This document shows positions 26,492 to 34,553 of a stretch of 64,000 nt of DNA, one piece after another (position 1 is the first letter of the stretch; every line of letters begins with the position of its first letter). The DNA comes from [Eubacterium] siraeum. Its GTDB lineage: Bacteria; Bacillota; Clostridia; Oscillospirales; Ruminococcaceae. The translations under genes were made by a program, and so were the position numbers. The notes beneath the pieces were generated by a model that saw only the letters and a list, made by a program, of their open reading frames with translations, did no database searches and was not told the DNA's origin. The stretch spans positions 1,860,001 through 1,924,000 of the forward strand of contig CP102281.1 of NCBI GenBank assembly GCA_025150425.1, in the 5' to 3' direction.

Positions 26492-27118
26492 ATGAAAAAT
26501 ATCGTTGTACTTGTATCGGGCGGCGGAACTAACCTGCAGGCACTTATTGATGCTGAAAAGTCCGAGGGACTCGGCGGAGGTAAAATCACCTGCGTTATTG
26601 CGTCAAAGCCCGATGCCTACGCACTGACAAGAGCAGCAGATAACGGCATAAAGACAAGAGTGCTTGCAAGACGTGACTATGCCGATGTTGCCGCTTACAG
26701 CAAGGCTATGGCTGACGCTTTAAAGGAAGAGCAGGCTGACCTTGTTATCTACGCAGGCTTTATGACAATACTTGACGAGCAGGTATGTGATGCGTTCAGG
26801 TATAAGATGATAAACGTTCACCCCGCCCTTATCCCCTCTTTCTGCGGAAAGGGCTACTACGGACTTCACGTTCACGAGGAAGCACTTAAAAAGGGCGTAA
26901 AGGTAACAGGCGCTACCGTTCATTTTGTAACAGCGGAATGTGACGCAGGACCTATCATTCTGCAAAAGGCAGTTGAGGTCAGAAACGGCGACACCCCCGA
27001 AATTCTTCAGAAACGTGTTATGGAGCAGGCAGAGTGGAAGATTCTTCCCCGTGCCGCACGTCTTTTCTGCGAGGGAAAGATAACCGTAAAAGACGGCATA
27101 ACCGTTATCGACGATTGA
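26492..27118 (+). CDS. purN: GAR formyltransferase (10-formyl-THF dependent)
   Basis: 208 aa from ATG 26492; a TTG at 26483 inside the end of purM is the alternative start. VLVSGGGTNLQALID, the catalytic NVHPALIPSFCGKG and the HFV...DAGPII motif (active-site Asn, His, Asp) identify PurN. It formylates GAR with 10-formyltetrahydrofolate. A short-spaced, coupled position after purM. Confidence 0.95.
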   Translation: MKNIVVLVSGGGTNLQALIDAEKSEGLGGGKITCVIASKPDAYALTRAADNGIKTRVLARRDYADVAAYSKAMADALKEEQADLVIYAGFMTILDEQVCDAFRYKMINVHPALIPSFCGKGYYGLHVHEEALKKGVKVTGATVHFVTAECDAGPIILQKAVEVRNGDTPEILQKRVMEQAEWKILPRAARLFCEGKITVKDGITVIDD

Positions 27119-27222
27119 ACCTTATGTCCGCATTCTCCCGACTAAAAGGGATTTTGAGGACGTTATAACAAGTTATATTCAGAAAACTGCGTGTTCCACG
27201 CAAAACCGCAACAGGAGGCTAT

Positions 27223-27939
27223 ATGGAAGTTGTAACACTTGAAAAAGAGCTTAACTCTCTTGCTTATCACGGCAGAGGCATCGTGATAGGAAAATCCGCA
27301 GACGGCACAAAAGCAGTAATCGCCTACTTTATTATGGGCAGAAGCGAAAACAGCCGTAACAGAATTTTTGTAGAGGACGGCGAGGGTATCAGAACACAGG
27401 CTTTCGATGAAAGCAAGATGGAAGATCCCCACCTCATCATTTATGCACCCGTAAGAGTTCTCGGCAACAAGACGATAGTTACAAACGGCGACCAGACCGA
27501 CACTATCTATGAGCTTATGGACAAGCAGATGACATTCGAGCAGGCTCTCAGAACAAGAGAATTTGAAGATGACAAGCCCAACTACACACCGAGAATTTCC
27601 GGTATAGTCCACCTTGACAACGGCGATATGAATTTCGCAATGTCTATCTTAAAGAGCGCAGACGGCGACGGCTCATCATGTCAGAGATACACCTACGCTT
27701 ACAGCAATCCCTTAAACGGCAAGGGCAAATTCATTCACACCTACAAGTGTGACGGCAATCCACTGCCGAGTTACGAGGGCGAACCCAAGACAGTTGTTAT
27801 CCCGGATATGGATATTGACGCATTCACATCAATGGTATGGGAAAACCTCAATGCAGACAACAAGGTTTCACTCTTTACACGTTACATCGACATTGCCACA
27901 GGCAAGTACGAATCACGCATAGTAAACAAAAACAAGTAA
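27223..27939 (+). CDS. purO: IMP cyclohydrolase, PurO-like
   Basis: 238 aa. The protein resembles the archaeal-type IMP cyclohydrolase family also found in clostridia (GRGIVIGKS, AVIAYFIMGRS.NSRNR, PVRVLGNKTIVTNGDQTDT). It would close the last ring of IMP from FAICAR. Placement directly before a free-standing AICAR transformylase supports this: together they replace bifunctional PurH. Overlap with older annotations as a generic hypothetical is likely. AGGAGG-type site upstream. Confidence 0.85.
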   Translation: MEVVTLEKELNSLAYHGRGIVIGKSADGTKAVIAYFIMGRSENSRNRIFVEDGEGIRTQAFDESKMEDPHLIIYAPVRVLGNKTIVTNGDQTDTIYELMDKQMTFEQALRTREFEDDKPNYTPRISGIVHLDNGDMNFAMSILKSADGDGSSCQRYTYAYSNPLNGKGKFIHTYKCDGNPLPSYEGEPKTVVIPDMDIDAFTSMVWENLNADNKVSLFTRYIDIATGKYESRIVNKNK

Positions 27940-27955
27940 GCGAAAGGATAAAACA

Positions 27956-29134
27956 ATGAACGAACTTCAGTTAAAGTACGGCTGCAACCCCAATCAGAAG
28001 CCGTCAAGAATATTCATGGCAAACGGAAATTCACTTCCTATCGAAGTGCTTAACGGCAAGCCCGGTTATATAAACTTTATGGATGCCTTCAACGGCTGGC
28101 AGCTTGTAAGCGAGCTTAAGAAGGCTACGGGTCTTCCCTCCGCAACATCATTCAAGCACGTTTCACCCGCAGGCGCCGCTGTAGGACTTCCCCTCACAGA
28201 CACGCTCAAGAAGATATACTGGGTAGACGACCTCGGTGAGCTGTCACCCCTTGCCTGCGCTTATGCAAGAGCAAGAGGTGCCGACAGAATGTCGTCATAC
28301 GGTGACTTCATCGCTCTGTCGGACAAGTGCGATGTTTCAACAGCAAAGATAATACAGCGTGAAGTTTCCGACGGTGTTATCGCTCCCGATTACGATCCCG
28401 AAGCGCTTGAAATTCTCAAGTCAAAGAAAAAGGGCAACTATAATATAATCAAGATCGACCCCGAGTACGTTCCCGAGCCTATCGAGCGTAAGCAAGTTTT
28501 CGGCGTTACTTTCGAGCAGGGCAGAAACGAGCTGGTTATTGACGATAAGCTGTTCTCAAACATTGTGACCGAGAATAAGAATATACCCGAGAGTGCAAAG
28601 ATAGATCTTGCAATAGCAATGATTACATTAAAGTACACTCAGTCAAACTCCGTAGCTTACGCTTGCGGCGGTCAGGCTATCGGTATCGGCGCAGGTCAGC
28701 AGTCAAGAATCCACTGCACACGCCTTGCAGGTACAAAGGCTGACAACTGGTACTTAAGACAGTCACCTCAGGTTATGGGCTTACAGTTTGTTGATAACAT
28801 AAGACGTGCAGACAGAGATAACGCTATCGACCTTTACATCGGTGAGGATTACATGGACGTTCTCGCAGACGGCGCATGGGAAAACATCTTCAAGGTAAAG
28901 CCCGCCGTATTCACGACAGAAGAAAAGAAAGCATGGCTTGCAACAATGAAGGGTGTTTCGCTCGGCTCAGACGCATTCTTCCCCTTCGGTGACAACATTG
29001 AAAGAGCGCACAGAAGCGGTGTTGAATACATAGCACAGCCCGGCGGCTCTATCCGTGACGATAATGTTATCGACACCTGCAACAAGTACGGTATCGCAAT
29101 GGCATTCACGGGAATCAGACTTTTCCACCACTGA
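27956..29134 (+). CDS. purH: AICAR formyltransferase, stand-alone (PurH C-terminal domain)
   Basis: 392 aa containing only the transformylase part of PurH (SFKHVSPAGAAVG, the KYTQSNSVAYA Asn/Ser loop and GIGAGQQSRIHCTRLAG). The MGS-type cyclohydrolase domain is absent. It adds the last one-carbon unit to AICAR; ring closure is done by the PurO-like protein 17 bp upstream. Ends 11 bp before a strong terminator. Confidence 0.95.
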   Translation: MNELQLKYGCNPNQKPSRIFMANGNSLPIEVLNGKPGYINFMDAFNGWQLVSELKKATGLPSATSFKHVSPAGAAVGLPLTDTLKKIYWVDDLGELSPLACAYARARGADRMSSYGDFIALSDKCDVSTAKIIQREVSDGVIAPDYDPEALEILKSKKKGNYNIIKIDPEYVPEPIERKQVFGVTFEQGRNELVIDDKLFSNIVTENKNIPESAKIDLAIAMITLKYTQSNSVAYACGGQAIGIGAGQQSRIHCTRLAGTKADNWYLRQSPQVMGLQFVDNIRRADRDNAIDLYIGEDYMDVLADGAWENIFKVKPAVFTTEEKKAWLATMKGVSLGSDAFFPFGDNIERAHRSGVEYIAQPGGSIRDDNVIDTCNKYGIAMAFTGIRLFHH

Positions 29135-29145
29135 TAAGCTCAGTA

Positions 29146-29175
29146 AACGGGCGGCACGTCCGCCCGTTATTTTTA
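29146..29175 (+). terminator. Terminator after the AICAR formyltransferase gene
   Basis: AACGGGCGG-CACGT-CCGCCCGTT, 9-bp GC-rich stem, followed by ATTTTT. It separates the main pur block from the three-gene insert and purD. Confidence 0.9.
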
Positions 29176-29196
29176 AATTCCGATAAAGGTATCACT

Positions 29197-29754
29197 ATGC
29201 ATTTTACTTATACAGATAAAGACATCCTTGACGGCAGATTTGAATTCAGACAGAGTGGTTCTTTCAGAGTTCTTTCGCCATATATTATACTGAAAATTAT
29301 CGCTGCCTGTGTCGCAGAGGTATTTATAGTGTTATTGGTACTGGGTTCATTCGATGACATTGTAATAGCGGATATTTATAAGTCTGCCATATCCTATATT
29401 ATTATAAGAATCGCACTTAGCATCATCCTACCGATTCTGCCGATATGGTATATACTATTTATTATCGGCGGCGAGGAGCAATACAAATACACGGCAGACA
29501 GCCGCACAATGCGTATTGCAAGCAAACGTCATACCTATATTTTCAAATACACGGACGTTGAGAGCGTAACCTACAAGCCAATGAAACTGTTTACAAAACA
29601 AAAAGGCTTTACTGTAAAGATAACCACGAAAAACAACGAGGTAATTTTTCGCTATATCATGCCGTCAAATGCCGAATTTTTCACCATAGAGTCCACACCG
29701 TTCTATATTCTTCAACATCCGCCGATAAAAGCGGAAGAAAGGAAAGACCGATGA
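29197..29754 (+). CDS. Membrane protein of unknown function, possible PH-like domain
   Basis: 185 aa. Two hydrophobic segments (about residues 28-50 and 63-92) are followed by a soluble beta-rich part (YTADSRTMRIASKRHTYIFKYTDVESVTYKP) that resembles bacterial PH-like domains in YcxB-type proteins. I do not recognise it further. Its stop overlaps the next start (ATGA), so it is translationally coupled to the lipoprotein gene. Confidence 0.7.
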   Translation: MHFTYTDKDILDGRFEFRQSGSFRVLSPYIILKIIAACVAEVFIVLLVLGSFDDIVIADIYKSAISYIIIRIALSIILPILPIWYILFIIGGEEQYKYTADSRTMRIASKRHTYIFKYTDVESVTYKPMKLFTKQKGFTVKITTKNNEVIFRYIMPSNAEFFTIESTPFYILQHPPIKAEERKDR

Positions 29755-30533
29755 AAAAAGTACTGTTATTGATTTGTACCGCATCAATTCTCGCAGGAAT
29801 GTGCGGTTGCTCCAAAACGATTGAAAACCCGCTTGGCATAAATCCTAATAGCCGGACCACATCATCAACAACCCCCGTTCCCCAGACAGTGACACCTCAG
29901 ACTACCGCAGTAACTACTGCGGCAACATCAACGCAAACAACCAAAGCGGAAATAACGACCGCAAAGCCCGAAACCTCGAACACGTCAATTACCGACAAGT
30001 CCGAAACAAAAAAACCGTCCTCTGCCCCTGCGCAGTATACCCCCGTAGGAAGTCCGACCAAGTATAAAATAAACAAATTTTCTCTGATGTACGATGACGT
30101 AGTATACTTCAATACCGGCATCAGCGAATATGAAGAAGATAAAAACGAGCTTTATCTTGTACATTATTCCGATGACGGCGAGGTCACATCTAATATAGTT
30201 GCTATGTGCAGCGATGAGGACGAAGATACTAAAGGCAGAACGGTAGCCGAGATCGGCGAGGAATTCATGAGTTATTATGTCGTCGGTGATAATGTCGATT
30301 CATCGACCAAGAGCATGGTTAAAATCGGCAACACCGACGTATTTTACGGAACTGTAAAATCTTCTGACGGAGATAATTCCGTTGCCGCAACACAGCACAT
30401 ATATTTTGCCCGTCACGGCAATAAAGTGTACACATTGATTGCTCTGCACCTTGACAATAACGAAGAAGCGGTCACAAAGGCGCTTGAATACACGCTCGGG
30501 TCAATGTCGTTTGACAATTCGGTAAACACATGA
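29751..30533 (+). CDS. Lipoprotein of unknown function
   Basis: 260 aa with signal peptide and lipobox GMCGC (Cys20), then a long Thr/Ser/Pro tether (about 30-95) and a folded domain (about 105-255) with no family I recognise. Starts inside the stop of the preceding membrane protein and ends inside the start of the following pentapeptide gene (ATGA at both ends). Confidence 0.75.
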   Translation: MKKVLLLICTASILAGMCGCSKTIENPLGINPNSRTTSSTTPVPQTVTPQTTAVTTAATSTQTTKAEITTAKPETSNTSITDKSETKKPSSAPAQYTPVGSPTKYKINKFSLMYDDVVYFNTGISEYEEDKNELYLVHYSDDGEVTSNIVAMCSDEDEDTKGRTVAEIGEEFMSYYVVGDNVDSSTKSMVKIGNTDVFYGTVKSSDGDNSVAATQHIYFARHGNKVYTLIALHLDNNEEAVTKALEYTLGSMSFDNSVNT

Positions 30534-31207
30534 CAGCAGAATTAAAGTCATTATCTGCGTCATTGACCGCTCCGAAGCTGCCCGATAATCTTTTTACGGT
30601 AACTGATATTGATGCCGAGCTTTCAAAAGTGCGTGATGACGAATCGGATTTTATTGCGGCGGATTTTTCGAGGCTGATATGCGCCGAAACCGATTTTTCG
30701 GCTATCTGTTTCAGAAACTGCCTGTTTCACGGATGCCGCTTTACAGCCTGCAATTTTACCGGATGCACTTTTATAGATTGCGTTTTCAAGGGCTGTGATA
30801 TTTCGAACAGCGATTTTTCCGAAAGCTATTTCAAAGCCTGCTCGTTCATCTCCTGTAAGGCTGTCGGGACGGCTTTTAAATACTCATTTTATAAAAACGT
30901 CAGCTTTGACGGCGGCAGCTTTGAGTTGTCGGATTTTCAGCGTTCAAAGCTGCAATCGGTAGCTGTGACGGATACCGACTTCTCCTCCGCTCTGTTTTCT
31001 TCGTGTGAGATAAAACAAACGGAGCTTAAAAACGTTACGCTGGCAAGGTCTGTGTTTTTCGGCACGAAGCTTGCAGGGCTTGATTTCACCTCCTGTAATA
31101 TCGAAGGTCTTACCGTTTCCGATACGGGAGCAGAGCTTAAAGGCGCAAAGGTCGATGTGTGGCAGGCGGCAATGTTCGCAAAGCTGCTTGGCCTTATCAT
31201 CGAATAA
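30530..31207 (+). CDS. Pentapeptide-repeat protein
   Basis: 225 aa. From about residue 42 the chain follows the A(D/N)(L/F)xx five-residue periodicity (for example NFTGCTFIDCVFKGCDISNS), which folds as a right-handed beta-helix. Unusually Cys-rich, with Cys recurring at the same repeat position. No enzymatic motif. Some such proteins mimic DNA and protect gyrase, but nothing here shows that. Third of a coupled trio, 38 bp before purD. Confidence 0.85.
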   Translation: MTAELKSLSASLTAPKLPDNLFTVTDIDAELSKVRDDESDFIAADFSRLICAETDFSAICFRNCLFHGCRFTACNFTGCTFIDCVFKGCDISNSDFSESYFKACSFISCKAVGTAFKYSFYKNVSFDGGSFELSDFQRSKLQSVAVTDTDFSSALFSSCEIKQTELKNVTLARSVFFGTKLAGLDFTSCNIEGLTVSDTGAELKGAKVDVWQAAMFAKLLGLIIE

Positions 31208-31245
31208 TGAATAAATCAAAAGAAAGAAAGAAAGGTATTTTTAAC

Positions 31246-32526
31246 ATGAACGTACTTGTAATAGGCGGAGGCGGCAGAGAACACGCCATAATAACAGCCC
31301 TTGCAAAATCTAAGAAGGTAGACAAGCTGTATGCCGCACCCGGCAACGGCGGTATCTCAAAATATGCCGAGTGCTTTAATGTAAAGGCAACCGATATTGA
31401 CGGCTGTGTTGAACTTGCAAAGAAGCTCAGACCCGACTATGTATTCGTAGCCCCTGACGATCCGCTGGTTATGGGTATGGTGGACAAGCTAAACGCAGAG
31501 GGCTTCAAGACCTTCGGACCCAGAGCAAATGCCGCTATTCTTGAGGGCAGTAAGGTTTTCTCGAAGGCTCTGATGAAGAAGTACAACATTCCCACTGCGG
31601 CTTACGAAACCTTCACGGACGCAGACGAGGCTATAGCATATATCAAAAAGCAGAACAGCTTCCCTGCCGTTATCAAGTGTGACGGTCTTGCACTCGGCAA
31701 GGGCGTTATAATCGCAAAGGACGAGCAGGAAGCAGAAAACGCAGTACGTTCAATGCTCCTTGACGGTAAATTCGGCAAATCCGGCAGTGAAATAGTTGTC
31801 GAAGAATTTATGACAGGCCCCGAAGTAACCGTTCTTGCGTTCACAGACGGCAAAACAGTAAAACCTATGATAAGTTCTATGGATCACAAGCGTGCTTATG
31901 ACAACGATGAGGGTCTTAACACCGGCGGAATGGGTACGATAGCGCCCAACCCCCTCTACACCCCCGACAAACAGCAGGAATGTATGGAAAAGATATTCCT
32001 GCCTACTATAAAGGCTATGGCGGCTGAGGGCAGACCGTTCAAGGGTTGCCTCTACTTCGGTCTTATGCTGACCCCGAACGGTGCAAAGGTAATTGAGTAC
32101 AACTGCCGCTTCGGTGATCCCGAAACGCAGGTGGTTCTCCCCTTGCTTGAAACGGATATTATGGATATAATCGAAGCTGTCTGGGAAGAAAAACTCGATG
32201 CACTTGATATAAAGTGGAGCGATAAATCGTGCGCCTGCGTTGTAATGGCAAGCGGCGGCTACCCCGAAAAGTACGAAACAGGCAAGGTGATAAGCGGACT
32301 TGACGAAAACGGTCAGTGCGAGGGTGCATTCGTTTACCATGCAGGCACAAAACTGGAGGACGGAAAGTTCCTTACGGCAGGAGGACGTGTTCTCGGTATT
32401 ACCGCTTACGGCGATACATTAAAGGAAGCGCTCGACACAGCTTATAAGGCAGTGGATACGATTAGCTTTGAAAAGGCACATTACCGCCACGATATAGGAA
32501 AAAAAGCTCTTTCCGCTTTAAAATAA
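31246..32526 (+). CDS. purD: Phosphoribosylamine-glycine ligase (GAR synthetase)
   Basis: 426 aa from ATG 31246. ATP-grasp enzyme with N-terminal MNVLVIGGGGREHAI, the ATP-binding PAVIKCDGLALGKGV and the CRFGDPETQ metal site. It joins phosphoribosylamine to glycine, the step between PurF and PurN. It is separated from the rest of the pur genes by the terminator at 29146 and three unrelated genes. Confidence 0.95.
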   Translation: MNVLVIGGGGREHAIITALAKSKKVDKLYAAPGNGGISKYAECFNVKATDIDGCVELAKKLRPDYVFVAPDDPLVMGMVDKLNAEGFKTFGPRANAAILEGSKVFSKALMKKYNIPTAAYETFTDADEAIAYIKKQNSFPAVIKCDGLALGKGVIIAKDEQEAENAVRSMLLDGKFGKSGSEIVVEEFMTGPEVTVLAFTDGKTVKPMISSMDHKRAYDNDEGLNTGGMGTIAPNPLYTPDKQQECMEKIFLPTIKAMAAEGRPFKGCLYFGLMLTPNGAKVIEYNCRFGDPETQVVLPLLETDIMDIIEAVWEEKLDALDIKWSDKSCACVVMASGGYPEKYETGKVISGLDENGQCEGAFVYHAGTKLEDGKFLTAGGRVLGITAYGDTLKEALDTAYKAVDTISFEKAHYRHDIGKKALSALK

Positions 32527-32539
32527 TTCCCGAAAACAC

Positions 32540-32568
32540 TTGCATTTCATTTCCTTTTATGTTATAAT
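32540..32568 (+). promoter_or_regulatory. Promoter of secG
   Basis: TTGCAT (32540-32545), 17-bp spacer, TATAAT (32563-32568), with a leader of about 77 nt. Confidence 0.8.
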
Positions 32569-32652
32569 AGCATTTGCGTGTTAGAATAATTTTGGGTTTG
32601 TACGATAAACAGATCTCGGACATACCCGTATTCCTATAAGGAGGACATATAA

Positions 32653-33111
32653 ATGGGAATATTAGAAATAATCAGTGCTATTGTTCTGATTGTTGCCTGT
32701 GTTTTCATAGTACTCGTGGTACTTATGCAGGATACAAAGCAGGGTATGTCGCAGACGATCACAGGCGGTAGTGCAGACAACTATTATCAGAGAAATTCAG
32801 GCCGTTCAAACGAGGCTAAGCTGAACAGACTTACAAAGATTGCCGCAGTGATTTTCTTTGTTGTGGCTCTCGTTGTAAACTTCGTCGTTATGTACAGCGG
32901 TAACTTCAGCAAGTCGGATAATTCTTCGACAACAAGCTCCGCAACATCATCTGTAACATCTTCCGTTACAAGTGACGATTCATCAACTTCATCAGCATCT
33001 TCCGATGCTTCATCGACAGATTCTTCTGTAACATCTTCAGATGCTTCTTCTGCTGATTCCTCAGTAGCTGAATCCTCATCTGAAACAAGCACAGAAACAT
33101 CTGCAGAATAA
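32653..33111 (+). CDS. secG: SecG preprotein translocase subunit with long Ser/Thr-rich tail
   Basis: 152 aa with AGGAGG upstream. The first 80 residues are a standard SecG: two helices (about 4-24 and 60-80) joined by a conserved loop LMQDTKQGMSQTITGGSADNYY. SecG supports the SecYEG channel. Normal SecG proteins stop near here; this one continues for about 70 residues made almost only of Ser, Thr, Asp, Ala and Val in short repeats (SSDASS, SSVTSS). Confidence 0.9.
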   Translation: MGILEIISAIVLIVACVFIVLVVLMQDTKQGMSQTITGGSADNYYQRNSGRSNEAKLNRLTKIAAVIFFVVALVVNFVVMYSGNFSKSDNSSTTSSATSSVTSSVTSDDSSTSSASSDASSTDSSVTSSDASSADSSVAESSSETSTETSAE

Positions 33112-33123
33112 TTAATGCTTTTA

Positions 33124-33153
33124 AAAGCTGTCGCAATGCGGCAGCTTTTTTTG
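33124..33153 (+). terminator. Terminator of secG
   Basis: AAAGCTGTCGC-AAT-GCGGCAGCTTT stem followed by TTTT. Confidence 0.9.
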
Positions 33154-33208
33154 TATATACCTTAATTATTGCGGCAACATTCGCCGGATATAAGTAAATG
33201 CTGAGCTG

Positions 33209-33237
33209 TTGAAAAAAACACCCTGTTATGATACAAT
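33209..33237 (+). promoter_or_regulatory. Promoter of the PPOX-fold gene
   Basis: TTGAAA (33209-33214), 17-bp spacer, TACAAT (33232-33237). Confidence 0.7.
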
Positions 33238-33293
33238 ATAATCAATGATTATTAAAAGCAACTTACAGACAAATCGGAATTCGGAGTGATAAT

Positions 33294-33749
33294 ATGAGTC
33301 TTTTCAATGATAAATACAATGCTTTTCTTGCAGAATTCGGACAAGGGAGAAAAATGGTTCTTTCGACCTCTGAAAATAATAAAGTATCATCAAGGATGAT
33401 GAGCGTTATTCAGGTTAATGGTAAATTCTATTTTCAGACAGATGTTACTATGAAAAAATATCATCAACTTAAATTTAATAAAAAAGTCGCTTTATGTATT
33501 GATAATATTCAAATTGAAGGGATATGTGAAGAAATAGGTCGCCCGTTGGACAACGATTTTTTCTCCGACATATTTCAAAAATGCTTCAAGGGTTCATTTG
33601 ACGCTTATTCTTCATTGGAAAATGAACGACTGTTTGCTGTAAAGCCGTTATTTATTGAACGATGGATATACGATGGCAGTATCCCATACATCGAATCATT
33701 CAATATTACAAACGAACAATACAGTTGTAAAAAATATGTCAGCTTATAA
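33294..33749 (+). CDS. Pyridoxamine 5'-phosphate oxidase-fold flavin-binding protein
   Basis: 151 aa split-barrel protein: an early RKMVLSTSENNKVSSRMM strand pair and GKFYFQTDVTMKKYHQL are typical of the PPOX-type FMN-binding family. Substrate unknown; members reduce F420, nitro compounds or bind haem. More AT-rich than the flanking core genes. Own promoter; GGAGTGATA before the ATG. Confidence 0.75.
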   Translation: MSLFNDKYNAFLAEFGQGRKMVLSTSENNKVSSRMMSVIQVNGKFYFQTDVTMKKYHQLKFNKKVALCIDNIQIEGICEEIGRPLDNDFFSDIFQKCFKGSFDAYSSLENERLFAVKPLFIERWIYDGSIPYIESFNITNEQYSCKKYVSL

Positions 33750-33809
33750 AGAACGGAACAACCTTTTGCAAATCATCCGACATCAGATTTCACACAAAAT
33801 CTCATACGC

Positions 33810-33842
33810 TCTAAGGCTGTTCTAAGCTAACCGCACTATAAT
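33810..33842 (+). promoter_or_regulatory. Promoter with tandem 11-bp repeats before the response regulator
   Basis: TCTAAGGCTGT and TCTAAGCTAAC (33810-33831) are direct repeats in exact 11-bp register, five bases before a TATAAT -10 box (33837-33842) with no good -35 box. This layout is typical of activation by an OmpR-type regulator, so autoregulation by the following gene is inferred. Confidence 0.55.
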
Positions 33843-33869
33843 ATCAATATCATAAAGGACGATGATATT

Positions 33870-34553
33870 ATGAAGCTCCTGTTTGCAGAAGATGAGGTCA
33901 GTATGGCTGAGGCTGTAACCGACATTCTGACCTATCATAATTATACGGTAGACACGGTTTATGACGGTGCCGACGCTCTTGATTACGCAAGAGCCGAGCA
34001 ATATGACGGGATAATTCTTGATATAATGATGCCGAAAAAGAGCGGCTTGGAGGTGCTTAAAACACTAAGGAGCGAGGGGAACACCACTCCCATTCTCCTG
34101 CTTACCGCAAAGGCTGAGGTCGAGGACAGGATAGCGGGGCTTGATATGGGTGCAGACGATTACCTGCCGAAGCCGTTTGTAATGGGCGAGCTTCTTTCCC
34201 GTGTCAGAGCAATGCTCCGCAGAAAAGACCGGTTTACGCCCGATATAATGACATTCGGCAACGTGTCTCTCAATCCCAGCAGCTGCGAGCTTAAAGGACC
34301 GTTGCAGTCTATTGTCCTGCCCAAGATAGAATACAAGCTGATGGAGCTTCTTATGCTCAACAAGGGCATCTATCTTTCCACTGAGGATATTCTCGTAAAG
34401 GTCTGGGGCTATGAGAGCGATGCCGAGAGCGGCGCAGTATGGGTATATATATCCTATGTAAGAAAACGTCTTGCCGCTATCGGTGCGGATATTGAAATCC
34501 GAGCCAAGCGCAGTGTCGGCTATACTCTTGCAAAGATCGGGGATGCTGACTGA
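33870..34553 (+). CDS. OmpR-family response regulator
   Basis: 227 aa: receiver domain (acidic pair EDE at 7-9, phospho-Asp in IILDIMMP near residue 52, conserved Lys in PKPF) and a C-terminal winged helix (about 130-225). Partner of the histidine kinase whose ATG overlaps its stop (TGATG). Signal unknown. Confidence 0.92.
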   Translation: MKLLFAEDEVSMAEAVTDILTYHNYTVDTVYDGADALDYARAEQYDGIILDIMMPKKSGLEVLKTLRSEGNTTPILLLTAKAEVEDRIAGLDMGADDYLPKPFVMGELLSRVRAMLRRKDRFTPDIMTFGNVSLNPSSCELKGPLQSIVLPKIEYKLMELLMLNKGIYLSTEDILVKVWGYESDAESGAVWVYISYVRKRLAAIGADIEIRAKRSVGYTLAKIGDAD

